64,000 bases of DNA from Catenulispora sp. GP43. Its GTDB lineage: Bacteria > Actinomycetota > Actinomycetes > Streptomycetales > Catenulisporaceae. Of this stretch, positions 39,486 through 48,584 are shown piece by piece (the first letter of the stretch is position 1; every line of letters starts with the position of its first letter). The notes under the pieces were generated by a model, which saw nothing but the letters and a program-made list of their open reading frames with translations, was not told the DNA's origin and made no database searches. The position numbers and the translations under genes are program-made. The stretch lies in contig NZ_JBGCCT010000007.1 in assembly GCF_041260665.1 (NCBI RefSeq), forward strand, positions 310,001-374,000. The letters run 5' to 3'.

Positions 39486-42335
39486 ATGGAATCCATCGGC
39501 ATGGCGATGGTGGGCCGGGAGGCCGAACAGGCCGAGCTCGCGGCGTTCGTCAAGGCTGCCGCGGGCCAGGCCCTGATCCTGCGGGGCGAGACCGGCGTCG
39601 GCAAGAGCTCGCTGCTGGCCTACGCCGCGGCGGTGGCCGAGCAGGAGGGCCACGCCGTCATCCGCGCGGCCGGGGTCGAGGCCGAATCAGCGCTGCCCTA
39701 CGCCGGGCTGCACCAGTTCCTGCATCCGATGCTCGCCGGCGTCGCGGACCTCGACGACGGCAGCCAGGCGGCCTTCGAGGCCGTCTTCGGCCGCGCCGAC
39801 AGCGCCCCGCCCTCGGTCATGACCCTGGGCATCGCCGTTCTCAGCCTGCTGTCCCTGGCCGCCGCGCGCCGACCCCTGCTGCTGGTCCTCGACGACGGCC
39901 AATGGCTCGACGACTCCAGCGCCGACATCTGCGGCTTCGTCGGCCGCCGGCTGGCCGGCAGCCCGGTGAAGCTGCTGGTCGGCGTCCGCACCGACATCGC
40001 CTCGCGCTTCGACACCGCCGCGCTGCCCGAACTGCCCGTCGCCGCCCTGAGCGAGCAGGACGCCGAGCGTCTGCTCACCCAACGGTTCCCGACACTGGGC
40101 AAACAGATCCGCGCCATGGTGCTGGAGCAGGCCCGCGGCAACCCGCTGGCGCTGCTGGAGCTGCCCGCGCACCTCGGCGGCGCGGCCCAGGGCGAGGCAG
40201 GGTTGGAAAGCCTGGTCGGGGAGCTCGGGATGCCGCTGCCCCGGCGTCTGCAACAGCTGTACGGCACCCGCATCACGGCCTTGAGTCAGGCCATGCGCGA
40301 GGAGTTGCTGATGGGCGCCCTCGACGGCGCCGGCACCGGACAGATCGGCGCCGGCACCGGACAGATCGGCGCCGGTACCGGCACCGGGACGGGTCCCGGC
40401 GCGCGCTACCGCATGCGTGAGGCCGAGGAGGCGGTGGCCGCCGGGCTGCTGGAAATCGAGCCGGCCACCGGCGACTTCGCGTTCCGTCACCCGCTGGTGC
40501 GCTCGGCGGTCGTGCAGATGGCCACCCCCAATCAGCGCCGCGCCGCGCACCAGGGCCTGGCCCAGGTGCACCGCGAGAACCTGGAGCGCCGCGCGACCCA
40601 CCTGGCGGCGGCCACCGTCGACCCCGACGAGGAAGTCGCCGACATCCTGGAGGCGGCGGCCGAGTCGGCGACCAAGCGCGGCGGCGCCCTGGCCGCGGTG
40701 GCCTGGCTGACCCGGGCCGCCGAGCTCAGCGAGGAGCACACCGGACGCTCCCGGCGCCTGGCCGACGCCGCCTTCGTCGCCGGCCACGCCGCCCGCCTCG
40801 GCCAGGCGCACCGGATCGTGCAGTACGGACTCGGGCCCGGCTCGGCCGACGCGCCGGCCTCGGTGCTCGCCACGGCGTACCAGGCGCTGTATCAGGACGG
40901 CGATGTCCTGTCCACGCACCGCCAGGTCGCCTCGGCCATCGAGCGGCGGGTCCAGACGGCGCCGGCCGAAGCCGCCGGAGCCGCCGGAGCCGCCGAAGCC
41001 GCCGGAGCCGCCGAAGCCGACGAGGTCCTGACCCGGCTGGTGAACCTGCTGCTGGCGATCAGCCAATACGCCGGCGACCGCACGGCTTGGGAGCGTACCC
41101 ACGGCCTGCTGGCCGATCTGGGAGACCGGATCACCGAGCGTTCACGGCTGTACGGCAACACCTGGAGCGACGTGATCCGGCACGGCGCCGGAAGCGCGGA
41201 GGCGATCGAACAGGCCGCTGCGAAGCTCGCGGGCCAGGAGCCGTGGGAGGTCACGCGTCTGGCCGTGGCCGCGTACCACCTCGACCAGCTCGGTGCGTTC
41301 CGTCCGCACCTGCGCGGCATCGTGGACCGCGAACTGGAGACCGGCGCCGTGGCCAGCGGCATGGTGATGCTGCACCTGATCATGCTGGACCAGATGGCGG
41401 TCGGCGAATGGGACGGCGCGCAGGACACCGGCCGGCGCGTCCTGGACCTGGCGGTCGAGCACGGGCACGAGCTGTTCGCCACCCAGAGCCGCGCGTACCT
41501 CGCGCAGCTCGCGGCCCTGCGCGGACAGCTGGGACCGGCGCGCGACCTGCAGGCCGAGGTGGACGCCTGGGCCCGGCCGCGCGGCCTGGGCTTCCTGACC
41601 CAGCTCGCCGACGCTGCCGGCGCGACCGCGGCGCTGAGCGCGGGCGACTACGAGAGCGCGTACCTGTACGCCATCGGCATCACACCGCCGGGGGAGTTCC
41701 GCCCCTACGCGTATCAGGCCCCGCGCACTCTGCTCGACCTGGTCGAAGCCGCCCGCCACACCGGCCGCGCCGAACAGGCCCGGCAGCACGCTCTGGCCGC
41801 CCGCGAAGCCGGGCTGCCGACTCTCTCGCCGCGTCTGGCGCTGATCACCTACGGCGCGCTGGCGATGACGGCGGAGTCGGAGAAGGAGGCCGCGGAGATG
41901 TTCGCGCTGGCCGAGGCACAGCCGGAGGCCTCGCGGTTCCCGTTCGAACTGGCGCGGATCCGGCTGGCGCACGGAATCCGGGTGCGGCATGTGGAGGGGC
42001 GCGCGGCGGCGCGGCAGTTCCTGCTGCCGGCGGCCGAGGCCTTCGAGCGGCTGGGCGCCTCCGGCTGGACCGAGCGGGCCCGCGCCGAGCTGCGCGCGAC
42101 CGGCGCCGTGCCGCGCGCCTCGATGCTGAACCTGGCGTCGCTGACGTGGCAGGAGCGGCGGATCGCCGACCTGGCCGCCAGCGGATTGACGAACAAGGAG
42201 ATCGGCAAGCGGATGCACCTGTCGCCGCGCACCGTCAGCTCGCACCTGTACCGGATCTTTCCGAAGCTGGGGATCACGACGCGGGCTGCGCTGCGGGATG
42301 CGTTGAGCCGGACGGAGGAGGGGCCGGAGAGCTGA
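39486..42335 (+). CDS. LuxR-family ATPase regulator (LAL type) 1
   Basis: A 949-aa protein from the ATG at 39486. Walker A GETGVGKS (34-41), Walker B-like LLLVLDDGQWLDD, a long helical middle, and a C-terminal LuxR HTH (LTWQERRIADLAASGLTNKEIGKRMHLSPRTVSSHLYRIFPKLGI). LAL regulators activate secondary metabolism or sugar genes in actinomycetes. Two in-frame repeats are present: 21-bp units encoding GAGTGQI (40326-40367) and an Ala/Glu-rich AAEAAGAAE tract. No target is indicated by position. Confidence 0.9.
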   Translation: MESIGMAMVGREAEQAELAAFVKAAAGQALILRGETGVGKSSLLAYAAAVAEQEGHAVIRAAGVEAESALPYAGLHQFLHPMLAGVADLDDGSQAAFEAVFGRADSAPPSVMTLGIAVLSLLSLAAARRPLLLVLDDGQWLDDSSADICGFVGRRLAGSPVKLLVGVRTDIASRFDTAALPELPVAALSEQDAERLLTQRFPTLGKQIRAMVLEQARGNPLALLELPAHLGGAAQGEAGLESLVGELGMPLPRRLQQLYGTRITALSQAMREELLMGALDGAGTGQIGAGTGQIGAGTGTGTGPGARYRMREAEEAVAAGLLEIEPATGDFAFRHPLVRSAVVQMATPNQRRAAHQGLAQVHRENLERRATHLAAATVDPDEEVADILEAAAESATKRGGALAAVAWLTRAAELSEEHTGRSRRLADAAFVAGHAARLGQAHRIVQYGLGPGSADAPASVLATAYQALYQDGDVLSTHRQVASAIERRVQTAPAEAAGAAGAAEAAGAAEADEVLTRLVNLLLAISQYAGDRTAWERTHGLLADLGDRITERSRLYGNTWSDVIRHGAGSAEAIEQAAAKLAGQEPWEVTRLAVAAYHLDQLGAFRPHLRGIVDRELETGAVASGMVMLHLIMLDQMAVGEWDGAQDTGRRVLDLAVEHGHELFATQSRAYLAQLAALRGQLGPARDLQAEVDAWARPRGLGFLTQLADAAGATAALSAGDYESAYLYAIGITPPGEFRPYAYQAPRTLLDLVEAARHTGRAEQARQHALAAREAGLPTLSPRLALITYGALAMTAESEKEAAEMFALAEAQPEASRFPFELARIRLAHGIRVRHVEGRAAARQFLLPAAEAFERLGASGWTERARAELRATGAVPRASMLNLASLTWQERRIADLAASGLTNKEIGKRMHLSPRTVSSHLYRIFPKLGITTRAALRDALSRTEEGPES

Positions 42336-42358
42336 GGGCATAGGCCCCCTCAGTGCCC

Positions 42359-43165
42359 TTACCCCTGTTCGCCCGCACCGGTGATCCCGTTGGCGGCGAG
42401 CCAGGCCAGCACATAGTCGGCGACCGCCGGCCAGCCGCTGTCGATCACCAGCGAGTGGCCCCGGTCGGCGAACTGCTTCAGGTCCGTCACGGCGGTGGAG
42501 TCGCCGTAGAGCTTGTACGTCGCGCGCGTGACGGCGTCGGCGACCATGCGGTCCTCCTGCCCGGAGATCAGCAGCAGCGGGCCGCGCGCCGTCGTGGGCG
42601 TGGGCGTGGGCGTGAGCGTCTGCTCCCTCTCTGGCGCTTCGCCGTCGAGCCCGAGGTCGGTCAGGAGCCGGTGCGGAGCCGGGACGACGTAGCGCGAGAA
42701 CAGCTGCGCGGCCTCGTCCTCGCCCACCGCGTTGGCGATCGTGTGCCGGAACTGGGGCTGGGGGAGCGGCACGTAGTCCTCGGACCCCATCGCGAGCCCG
42801 CCGCCGGCTCCGGCCGGCTCCGGCCAGGGGCCGTGTCCCGGCATCGGCGCGATGGCCACCGCGGCCCGGGCCAGACCGGCGTCGAGCAGCTGCCGGGCGA
42901 TGAGGCCGCCGGCCGAATGTCCGATCAGGACCGGGAGGCTGTCCAGCTCGCGCAGCGCCTTCTCATAGTGCGCGGTGAGCTCGTCCAGGCCGAAGCCGCC
43001 GAGCGGACCCGGGTCGCGGCGGGCCTGCGGGACGGCTTCGGGTTCGCCGGGCCAGTGCGGCACGTGGACGTCGTAGCCGTGCGCGCAGAACCGTTCCGTC
43101 CAGCCCTTCCAGGACGACATGTGGAGCCACGCACCGTGGATGAGGACAACGGGGATGCGATTCAC
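42359..43165 (-). CDS. Alpha/beta hydrolase
   Basis: A 268-aa cytoplasmic hydrolase. VVLIHGAWLHMSSW is the oxyanion strand and IGHSAGGLIA the nucleophile elbow. A candidate acid is in ISGQEDRMVAD and the His in FADRGHSLVID. A Thr-Pro repeat (LTPTPTPTTA) encoded by a 6-bp repeat sits in the cap. The substrate is unknown. Confidence 0.8.
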   Translation of the reverse strand: MNRIPVVLIHGAWLHMSSWKGWTERFCAHGYDVHVPHWPGEPEAVPQARRDPGPLGGFGLDELTAHYEKALRELDSLPVLIGHSAGGLIARQLLDAGLARAAVAIAPMPGHGPWPEPAGAGGGLAMGSEDYVPLPQPQFRHTIANAVGEDEAAQLFSRYVVPAPHRLLTDLGLDGEAPEREQTLTPTPTPTTARGPLLLISGQEDRMVADAVTRATYKLYGDSTAVTDLKQFADRGHSLVIDSGWPAVADYVLAWLAANGITGAGEQG

Positions 43166-43330
43166 GGATCAAGCGTCCGTCACCGATGGCGGGACGGGAA
43201 ACAGTCGGATGACTGAATGTGACGGTCGAACACGAGGTCAGAGTGTCTGGACGTCATGTGACTGATGTGCGTCGCCGGGGCAGGGATGGAGGGTTGTGCC
43301 GACAGCGAAGATCCAGGAAGGACTCTCCAT

Positions 43331-44422
43331 ATGATCAACAGGCGGACGTTCACCAAGGCGGTCGGGCTCGGTGTGGGCGCCACGGCGGCGACGGCCGTGT
43401 CGACCGGTGCGGCGTCGGCGGCCTTCGCGGCCGGCTCCTCCAACGGCGGCGGCAACGGCCACGGCAGCCTCGGCCGCAAGGCCCCGGTCATCCCGACCAT
43501 CACCCCGGGCACGCACACCACCTTCTCGTCCCTGAAGCAGGTGCGGGCCGGCGTGCTGGACATCGGCTACGCCGAGGCCGGCCCCAAGCACGGCCCGGTG
43601 GCGATCCTGCTGCACGGCTGGCCGTACGACATCCACAGCTTCGTCGACGTGGCGCCCCTGCTGGCCGACGCCGGGTACCGGGTGATCGTGCCCTACCTGC
43701 GCGGCCACGGCTCGACCACGTTCCTGTCCTCGGCCACCATGCGCAACGCGCAGCAGTCGGCGATCGCCCTGGACATCATCGCGCTGATGGACGCGCTGCA
43801 CATCGGCAAGGCGGTCGTGGCCGGCTTCGACTGGGGCTCGCGCACCGCCGACATCATGGCGGCGCTGTGGCCCGAGCGCGTCAAGGCCCTGGTCTCCACC
43901 TCCGGCTACCTCATCACCAACGTCGCGGCGCAGAAGAACCCGCTGCCGCCCAAGGCCGAGCAGGTGTGGTGGTACCAGTACTACTTCGCCACCGACCGCG
44001 GCCAGACGGCCATGCAGACCCCCGCCGACCGCGACGCCCTGTGCCGCCTGGTCTGGGACGACGTCTCCCCGACGTGGAACTTCGACGACGCGACGTTCGG
44101 CCGCACCGCCGCCGCCTTCACCAACCCGGACTACGCGGCCATCGTCATCCACAACTACCGCTGGCGCCTGGGCCTGGCCGACGGCGAGCGCCGCTACGAC
44201 CGTTACGAGACGCTGCTGGCGGCCAAGCCCACCATCGGCGTGCCGGCCATCACCATCGACCCGGCGCTGGACCCGTTCCTGGCCTCCACCGACGGCAGCG
44301 CCTACCGGGGCTTCTTCACCGGCGCCTACCAGCACCGCGTCTTCACCGGCATCGGGCACGACGCGCCGCAGGAAGCGCCCACGGCGTTCGCCCAGGCCGT
44401 CGTCGACGTCGACTACCTGTAA
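43331..44422 (+). CDS. Tat-exported epoxide-hydrolase-like alpha/beta hydrolase
   Basis: A 364-aa protein from the ATG at 43331. A twin-arginine signal (NRRTFTKAVGLGVGATAATAV) directs export. In the hydrolase domain the oxyanion motif is HGWPYD and the nucleophile elbow is GFDWGS with Asp167 instead of Ser. An Asp nucleophile is the mark of epoxide hydrolases and haloalkane dehalogenases. A His lies in TGIGHDAPQ. Secreted members of this type are uncommon. Confidence 0.85.
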   Translation: MINRRTFTKAVGLGVGATAATAVSTGAASAAFAAGSSNGGGNGHGSLGRKAPVIPTITPGTHTTFSSLKQVRAGVLDIGYAEAGPKHGPVAILLHGWPYDIHSFVDVAPLLADAGYRVIVPYLRGHGSTTFLSSATMRNAQQSAIALDIIALMDALHIGKAVVAGFDWGSRTADIMAALWPERVKALVSTSGYLITNVAAQKNPLPPKAEQVWWYQYYFATDRGQTAMQTPADRDALCRLVWDDVSPTWNFDDATFGRTAAAFTNPDYAAIVIHNYRWRLGLADGERRYDRYETLLAAKPTIGVPAITIDPALDPFLASTDGSAYRGFFTGAYQHRVFTGIGHDAPQEAPTAFAQAVVDVDYL

Positions 44423-44435
44423 GGAGAGTCCCGAA

Positions 44436-44630
44436 GTGAGCGACCCCAGCGTGCACAACGACGCGGTGGACGCGCGCACAGCCCGGTTCGGTGCGCTGCC
44501 CGATCGCGTCGCGTTCGAGGACATGGTCGCGGAGCAGCCGGCACTGCCGGCGAACCAGGCTGTGGAGGCCTTCGACTCCGACAGCATGGGGCGGCGGTTC
44601 TCGTGCCTCGCTGCCGACCTGGGTCTCTAA
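44436..44630 (+). CDS. Small hypothetical protein downstream of epoxide-hydrolase-like gene
   Basis: A 64-aa acidic frame starting at GTG 44436, 13 nt after the hydrolase stop with AAGGAGAG as a good ribosome-binding site. It contains RTARFGALPDRVAFEDMVAEQP and a single Cys near the C-terminus (RRFSCLAADLGL). The position and Shine-Dalgarno favour it being expressed with the hydrolase. No family recognised. Confidence 0.5.
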   Translation: MSDPSVHNDAVDARTARFGALPDRVAFEDMVAEQPALPANQAVEAFDSDSMGRRFSCLAADLGL

Positions 44631-44672
44631 GAAGAGCTGGGTCTCTGAGCCGGTCTGAGGAAGCTCGAACGA

Positions 44673-44708
44673 AGAAGGGGCGGCGGTCTGCGGACCGCCG
44701 CCCCTTCT
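44673..44708. terminator. Strong hairpin terminator
   Basis: A perfect 16-bp inverted repeat (44673-44688 and 44693-44708; core GGGGCGGCGGTC) with a 4-nt TGCG loop. It ends the hydrolase/small-protein unit and stands 10 nt from the stop of the convergent TetR gene, so it may terminate both. Confidence 0.9.
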
Positions 44709-44717
44709 GCTTCCGCG

Positions 44718-45311
44718 TCAGGCTTCTGAAGCGCCCTCCAGCAGCGCGGCGGTCACCGACCGCACTACCTCGCGGCGTCCCTCCCGGTCGGTGACCGACA
44801 CCGAGGCCATCACGTCCGGGCTGGTGAACTCCCAGAACGCGGCGACGTGCAGGATGAGGGCGAACAGCACGTCGGCGTCGAAGCGGCCGCCGATCACGCC
44901 GTTGCGCAGCGCCTGTTCGATGAGCGCGATCCGGCCCTGGACGTCGTGCGCCATCGGTGCCGGGGCCGCCGGGGCCGCCGGGTCCTCGTGCTCCAGCCGT
45001 TCCAGGCGGCGCCAGGTGATCAGCCGCGACAGTTCCGGATGGTCGACGTAGGCGTCGCACAGCAGGGCCGCGGCGCCGGGAAGGTCCTCGACGTCCAGCG
45101 GCAGTCCTTCGACGGTCTCCCGGAGCACGTCCTCCCACACCGCGTCGAACAGCCCGGCCTTGCTCTTGAAGTAGTGGTAGATCTGCGCCTTGTTGGCCTG
45201 CGCGGCCTCGGCGATGCGATCCACCCGGGCCCCGGTCAGGCCGCGGGCGGCGAACTCCGCGCGGCCGGCGGTGATCAGACGCAGCCTGGTGGCTTCAGCG
45301 TCGCGCTGCAT
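44718..45311 (-). CDS. TetR-family regulator
   Basis: A 197-aa protein. HTH: RLRLITAGRAEFAARGLTGARVDRIAEAAQANKAQIYHYFKSKAGLFDAVWEDVL. C-terminal TetR ligand domain with an Ala/Pro linker (DPAAPAAPAP). Upstream (45330-45352) is an AT-rich CTAACTAACTATTTGGTTG segment that might be the operator. It is convergent with the hydrolase unit, so it probably controls itself or a distant target. Confidence 0.85.
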   Translation of the reverse strand: MQRDAEATRLRLITAGRAEFAARGLTGARVDRIAEAAQANKAQIYHYFKSKAGLFDAVWEDVLRETVEGLPLDVEDLPGAAALLCDAYVDHPELSRLITWRRLERLEHEDPAAPAAPAPMAHDVQGRIALIEQALRNGVIGGRFDADVLFALILHVAAFWEFTSPDVMASVSVTDREGRREVVRSVTAALLEGASEA

Positions 45312-45383
45312 GGATCGGCTCCTGTGCTAACTAACTATTTGGTTGATATGCTACCCGGCGTGCCCCCGTTCCACCCAGCCGGC

Positions 45384-45611
45384 TCAGTACGGCTTCAGCG
45401 TCCCGAAGCGGAGCCCGTCACGCCCCTGGCTGACCAGGGCGGTGTGCGGGTGACGCCGCCAGCCGCGGCAGCGTGCGCCGACGGCGATACCGGGACCCAT
45501 GCCGATGCCTCCCGCGTCCTGCAGGCGGGGGGCCACGCTCACCTTGCGGCCCAAGCGCGCCCCGCAGCGTTCGCACAGGGTGCGGGCGGCCATGAACTCA
45601 ATCCAATCCAT
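45384..45611 (-). CDS. Small CxxC zinc-ribbon-like protein
   Basis: A 75-aa protein from the ATG at 45611: MDWIEFMAARTLCERCGARLGRKVSVAP with one CxxC pair, then GARCRGWRRHPHTALVSQGRDGLRFGTLKPY. Only one full CxxC is present, so zinc binding would need the later Cys/His or dimerisation. Longer upstream starts only read into the region before the next gene. No family recognised with certainty. Confidence 0.5.
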   Translation of the reverse strand: MDWIEFMAARTLCERCGARLGRKVSVAPRLQDAGGIGMGPGIAVGARCRGWRRHPHTALVSQGRDGLRFGTLKPY

Positions 45612-45712
45612 GACGCCACGTTCTCCCGCCGCCATCACAGTTCGCCCCCGTGGCGAACCCTGGCCGGCGCACGCCAGGGAACCGGCCAGGGGACAGGCCA
45701 GGGAGGTCGGCC

Positions 45713-48439
45713 ATGAAGCTGCTGGGCCGTCGCGCCGAATGCGCACGACTGGACGCGCTGCTCAAGGCGACGCGCGAGGGCGCCAGCGGCGTGCTCGTCC
45801 TGTCGGGCGAGGCCGGCATCGGCAAGACGGCGCTGCTGGACCACGCCGTGCGCTCCGCCGTCGGTGTCAGGGTCCTGCGAGCCTCGGGCGTCGAGTCCGA
45901 GATGGACCTTCCCTACGCGGCCCTGCACCGGCTGTGCCTGCCGCTGCTGGACGGCGTCGACCACCTGCCCGGGCCGCAGGCCGAGGCGCTGGCGACGGTC
46001 TTCGGGATGCGGGCCGGCGACCGGCCCGGTCCGTTCCTGGTCGGCCTCGGCGTGCTCAACCTGCTCGCCGAGGCGGCGCGCGGCGGTCCGCTGCTGTGCG
46101 CGGTCGACGACGCGCACTGGCTGGACGAGGCCTCGGCGCAGGCGATCGCCTTCGTGGCGCGCCGGCTGCGTGCCGAGTCGATCCTGGTGCTGATCACCAG
46201 CCGTACGCCGATCCGGAGTATGCGCGGCCTGGTGGAGCTTGGCGTCGGGGGACTCGCTCCGGCGGCGTCCGGGGAGTTGCTGGACTCGGTGGTGCGCTGG
46301 CCGCTGGACGACGGTGTCCGGGCCGCGATCCTGGCCGAGGCGCGCGGCAATCCGCTGGCCCTGCTGGAACTTCCGCTGGCGTCCCCCGACCGCCTGGCCG
46401 GCGGCTTCGGCCTGCTGGAGGCCACGGCGCTGACCGGCCGGATCGAGGAGAGCTTCCGGCGCCGGATCGCCGAACTGCCCGCCGACTGCCAGGAACTGCT
46501 CCTGCTCGCCGCCGCCGAATCGGCCGGCGACCCGGTGCTGATCTGGCGCGCCGCCGCGGCTCTGGGACTCAGCCCGGACGCCGGCGGCGCCTGCGAGGAC
46601 GCCGAACTGCTGACGATCGGGCTGCGCTTCGCGTTCCGGCATCCGCTGGTGCGCTCGGCGGTCTACCACGCGGCCTCGGCCGAGGCCCGGCGCCGGGTGC
46701 ACCGGGTCCTGGCCGACGCGACGTCGCGCGAGGCCGATCCGGACCGGCGCGCCTGGCATCTGGCACAGGCTGCCGAGCATCAGGACGAGGCGGTGGCGGC
46801 CGAGTTGCAGGACTCGGCGGCTCGGGCGCAGTCCCGGGGCGGGCTGGCCGCGGCGGCTGCGTTCTTGGAACGTGCCGCGGCGCTGACGCCGGATCCGGTG
46901 GTGCGTGCCGAGCGTGAACTGCTTGCCGCGCGCGACAAGTACCACGCCGGCGCACCGGAGGGTGCACAGGTGTTGCTGGACAAGGTGGAGTCCGGTCCGT
47001 ACGACGAGCTGCGCGCGGCGCACGTCTTGCAGTTGCGGGGGCATCTGGCGTTCGTCACCGGCAGTGCGGCGCTGGCGCCGAGTCTGCTGCTGGAGGCGGC
47101 GCGGCAGTTCGAGGCGCTCGATCCGGTGCTGGCCCGCGAGACGTATCTGGACGCGATCATCTATGCGCTCAGGGTCGGCCGGTTCGCCGACGAGGTGACC
47201 GTCACCGAGGTGGCCAAGGCTGCGGCTGCCGCACCGGCACCGGGGCCGAACCGGCAAGCACGTGCGCAGGATCTGCTGCTTGACGCGCTGGCTGTTGTTT
47301 ACACCGAGGGGCACAGCGCGGGTGCGCCTATGGTGCGGCGGGCGCTGGACGCCTTTTCGCTCGAGGCCGAGGGGCTGTCGGTGGTCGAGGCGACCCGGTG
47401 GTTGTCGCTGGCGTGTTACGGCGCTTTCGCGACGTGGGACGATGTGGCGTGGGAACGGATTTCCGCGGAGAACGTCCGGCATATCCGAGCCACCGGTGCG
47501 CTGGGGATGCTGCCGGTCGCGCATTCGCAGCGGATGCTGGCGCATCTGCACGCGGGGGAGTTCCAGGCCGCGGCGGACTTGTTGGAGGAGTCGGACGCCG
47601 TCTTGGCGGCGATCGGTGTGGACCGGCCGGCTTACGACGTGGCGGGGGTGGCGGCTTGGCGCGGCCAGGTGGATGAGGCCACTGAGCTGCTGCGGGTCGC
47701 TGAGGTGGCGGCGAGCGAGCGGCGCGATGGGAACGGGCTGACGTTCGTGCAGTACGCGTCGGCGGTCCTGCTCAACGGTCTCGGCCGCTTCGCCGAGGCC
47801 AGGGACGCGGCATTGGCTGCCGCGGATCCGAGGGGCTCAGCGTTCGCTTACTGGGCGCTGACCGAGTTCGTCGAGGCGGCGGTGCGCTGCGGGGACAGGG
47901 CGCAGGCGGAACAGGCGGTGGAGCAGATCGCCATGAGCGCCACGCCGAGCGACACCGACTGGGGCCTGGGGACGCAGGCGCGGCTGCGAGCACTGATCAG
48001 CGAAGGGCCCGAGGCCGATGCGCACTATCGGGAGGCGATCGAACGGCTCGGCCGGAGCCGAGGGCACGTTGAGCTGGCACGCACGCATCTGCTGTACGGC
48101 GAGTGGCTGCGCGGGCAGGAACGCGTTGCCGAGGCCCAGGAGCAGCTGAGCGCGGCACACGGGCGGTTCGCGGAGATGGGCGCCGAGGCGTTCGCGGAGC
48201 GTGCGCGACGTGAGCTGGCCGCGTGTGGGGTGACCGTCGCCGGGCCCGCGGCGCAGCAGGCGGCCGAGCTGACGGAGCAGGAGCGGCAGATCGCTCGGCG
48301 GGCGCGCGATGGACGGTCGAACGCTGAGATCGGGGCGGAGCTGTTTCTCAGCGCGCGGACGGTGGAGTGGCACTTGCGGAAGGTGTTTTCGAAGCTGGGG
48401 ATCAGTTCGCGGCGGGAGTTGGGGGTGGTGCTTTCTTGA
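45713..48439 (+). CDS. LuxR-family ATPase regulator (LAL type) 2
   Basis: A 908-aa protein from the ATG at 45713 (GGGAGG upstream). Walker A GEAGIGKT (32-39), Walker B-like LLCAVDDAHWLDEAS, helical TPR-like middle, and LuxR HTH at the C-terminus (LTEQERQIARRARDGRSNAEIGAELFLSARTVEWHLRKVFSKLGI). It is convergent with LAL3 with 19 nt between the stops, and the two 3' ends form a 117-bp inverted repeat. It lies 4 kb from the biosynthetic cluster and may regulate it. Confidence 0.9.
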   Translation: MKLLGRRAECARLDALLKATREGASGVLVLSGEAGIGKTALLDHAVRSAVGVRVLRASGVESEMDLPYAALHRLCLPLLDGVDHLPGPQAEALATVFGMRAGDRPGPFLVGLGVLNLLAEAARGGPLLCAVDDAHWLDEASAQAIAFVARRLRAESILVLITSRTPIRSMRGLVELGVGGLAPAASGELLDSVVRWPLDDGVRAAILAEARGNPLALLELPLASPDRLAGGFGLLEATALTGRIEESFRRRIAELPADCQELLLLAAAESAGDPVLIWRAAAALGLSPDAGGACEDAELLTIGLRFAFRHPLVRSAVYHAASAEARRRVHRVLADATSREADPDRRAWHLAQAAEHQDEAVAAELQDSAARAQSRGGLAAAAAFLERAAALTPDPVVRAERELLAARDKYHAGAPEGAQVLLDKVESGPYDELRAAHVLQLRGHLAFVTGSAALAPSLLLEAARQFEALDPVLARETYLDAIIYALRVGRFADEVTVTEVAKAAAAAPAPGPNRQARAQDLLLDALAVVYTEGHSAGAPMVRRALDAFSLEAEGLSVVEATRWLSLACYGAFATWDDVAWERISAENVRHIRATGALGMLPVAHSQRMLAHLHAGEFQAAADLLEESDAVLAAIGVDRPAYDVAGVAAWRGQVDEATELLRVAEVAASERRDGNGLTFVQYASAVLLNGLGRFAEARDAALAAADPRGSAFAYWALTEFVEAAVRCGDRAQAEQAVEQIAMSATPSDTDWGLGTQARLRALISEGPEADAHYREAIERLGRSRGHVELARTHLLYGEWLRGQERVAEAQEQLSAAHGRFAEMGAEAFAERARRELAACGVTVAGPAAQQAAELTEQERQIARRARDGRSNAEIGAELFLSARTVEWHLRKVFSKLGISSRRELGVVLS

Positions 48440-48584
48440 GCGCCCCGCTCACTCCCCCTCACCGCAAAAGCGCCCCACCCAACTCCCGCCGCGAAGAAAT
48501 CCCCGCCTTGGCAAAAACATTCCGCAAGTGCCACTCCACCGTTCGCGGACTGAGAAACAACTCCGCCCCGATCTCGGCATTCGA
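48317..48584. repeat. Inverted repeat formed by the 3' ends of two convergent LAL genes
   Basis: Segments 48317-48433 and 48468-48584 are reverse complements over 117 bp at about 85 percent identity by eye. They encode the LuxR HTH of LAL2 and LAL3. The 34-nt gap makes a cruciform or a transcript hairpin possible, and both transcripts would end in it. It could serve as a terminator and as a recombination site. Confidence 0.8.
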
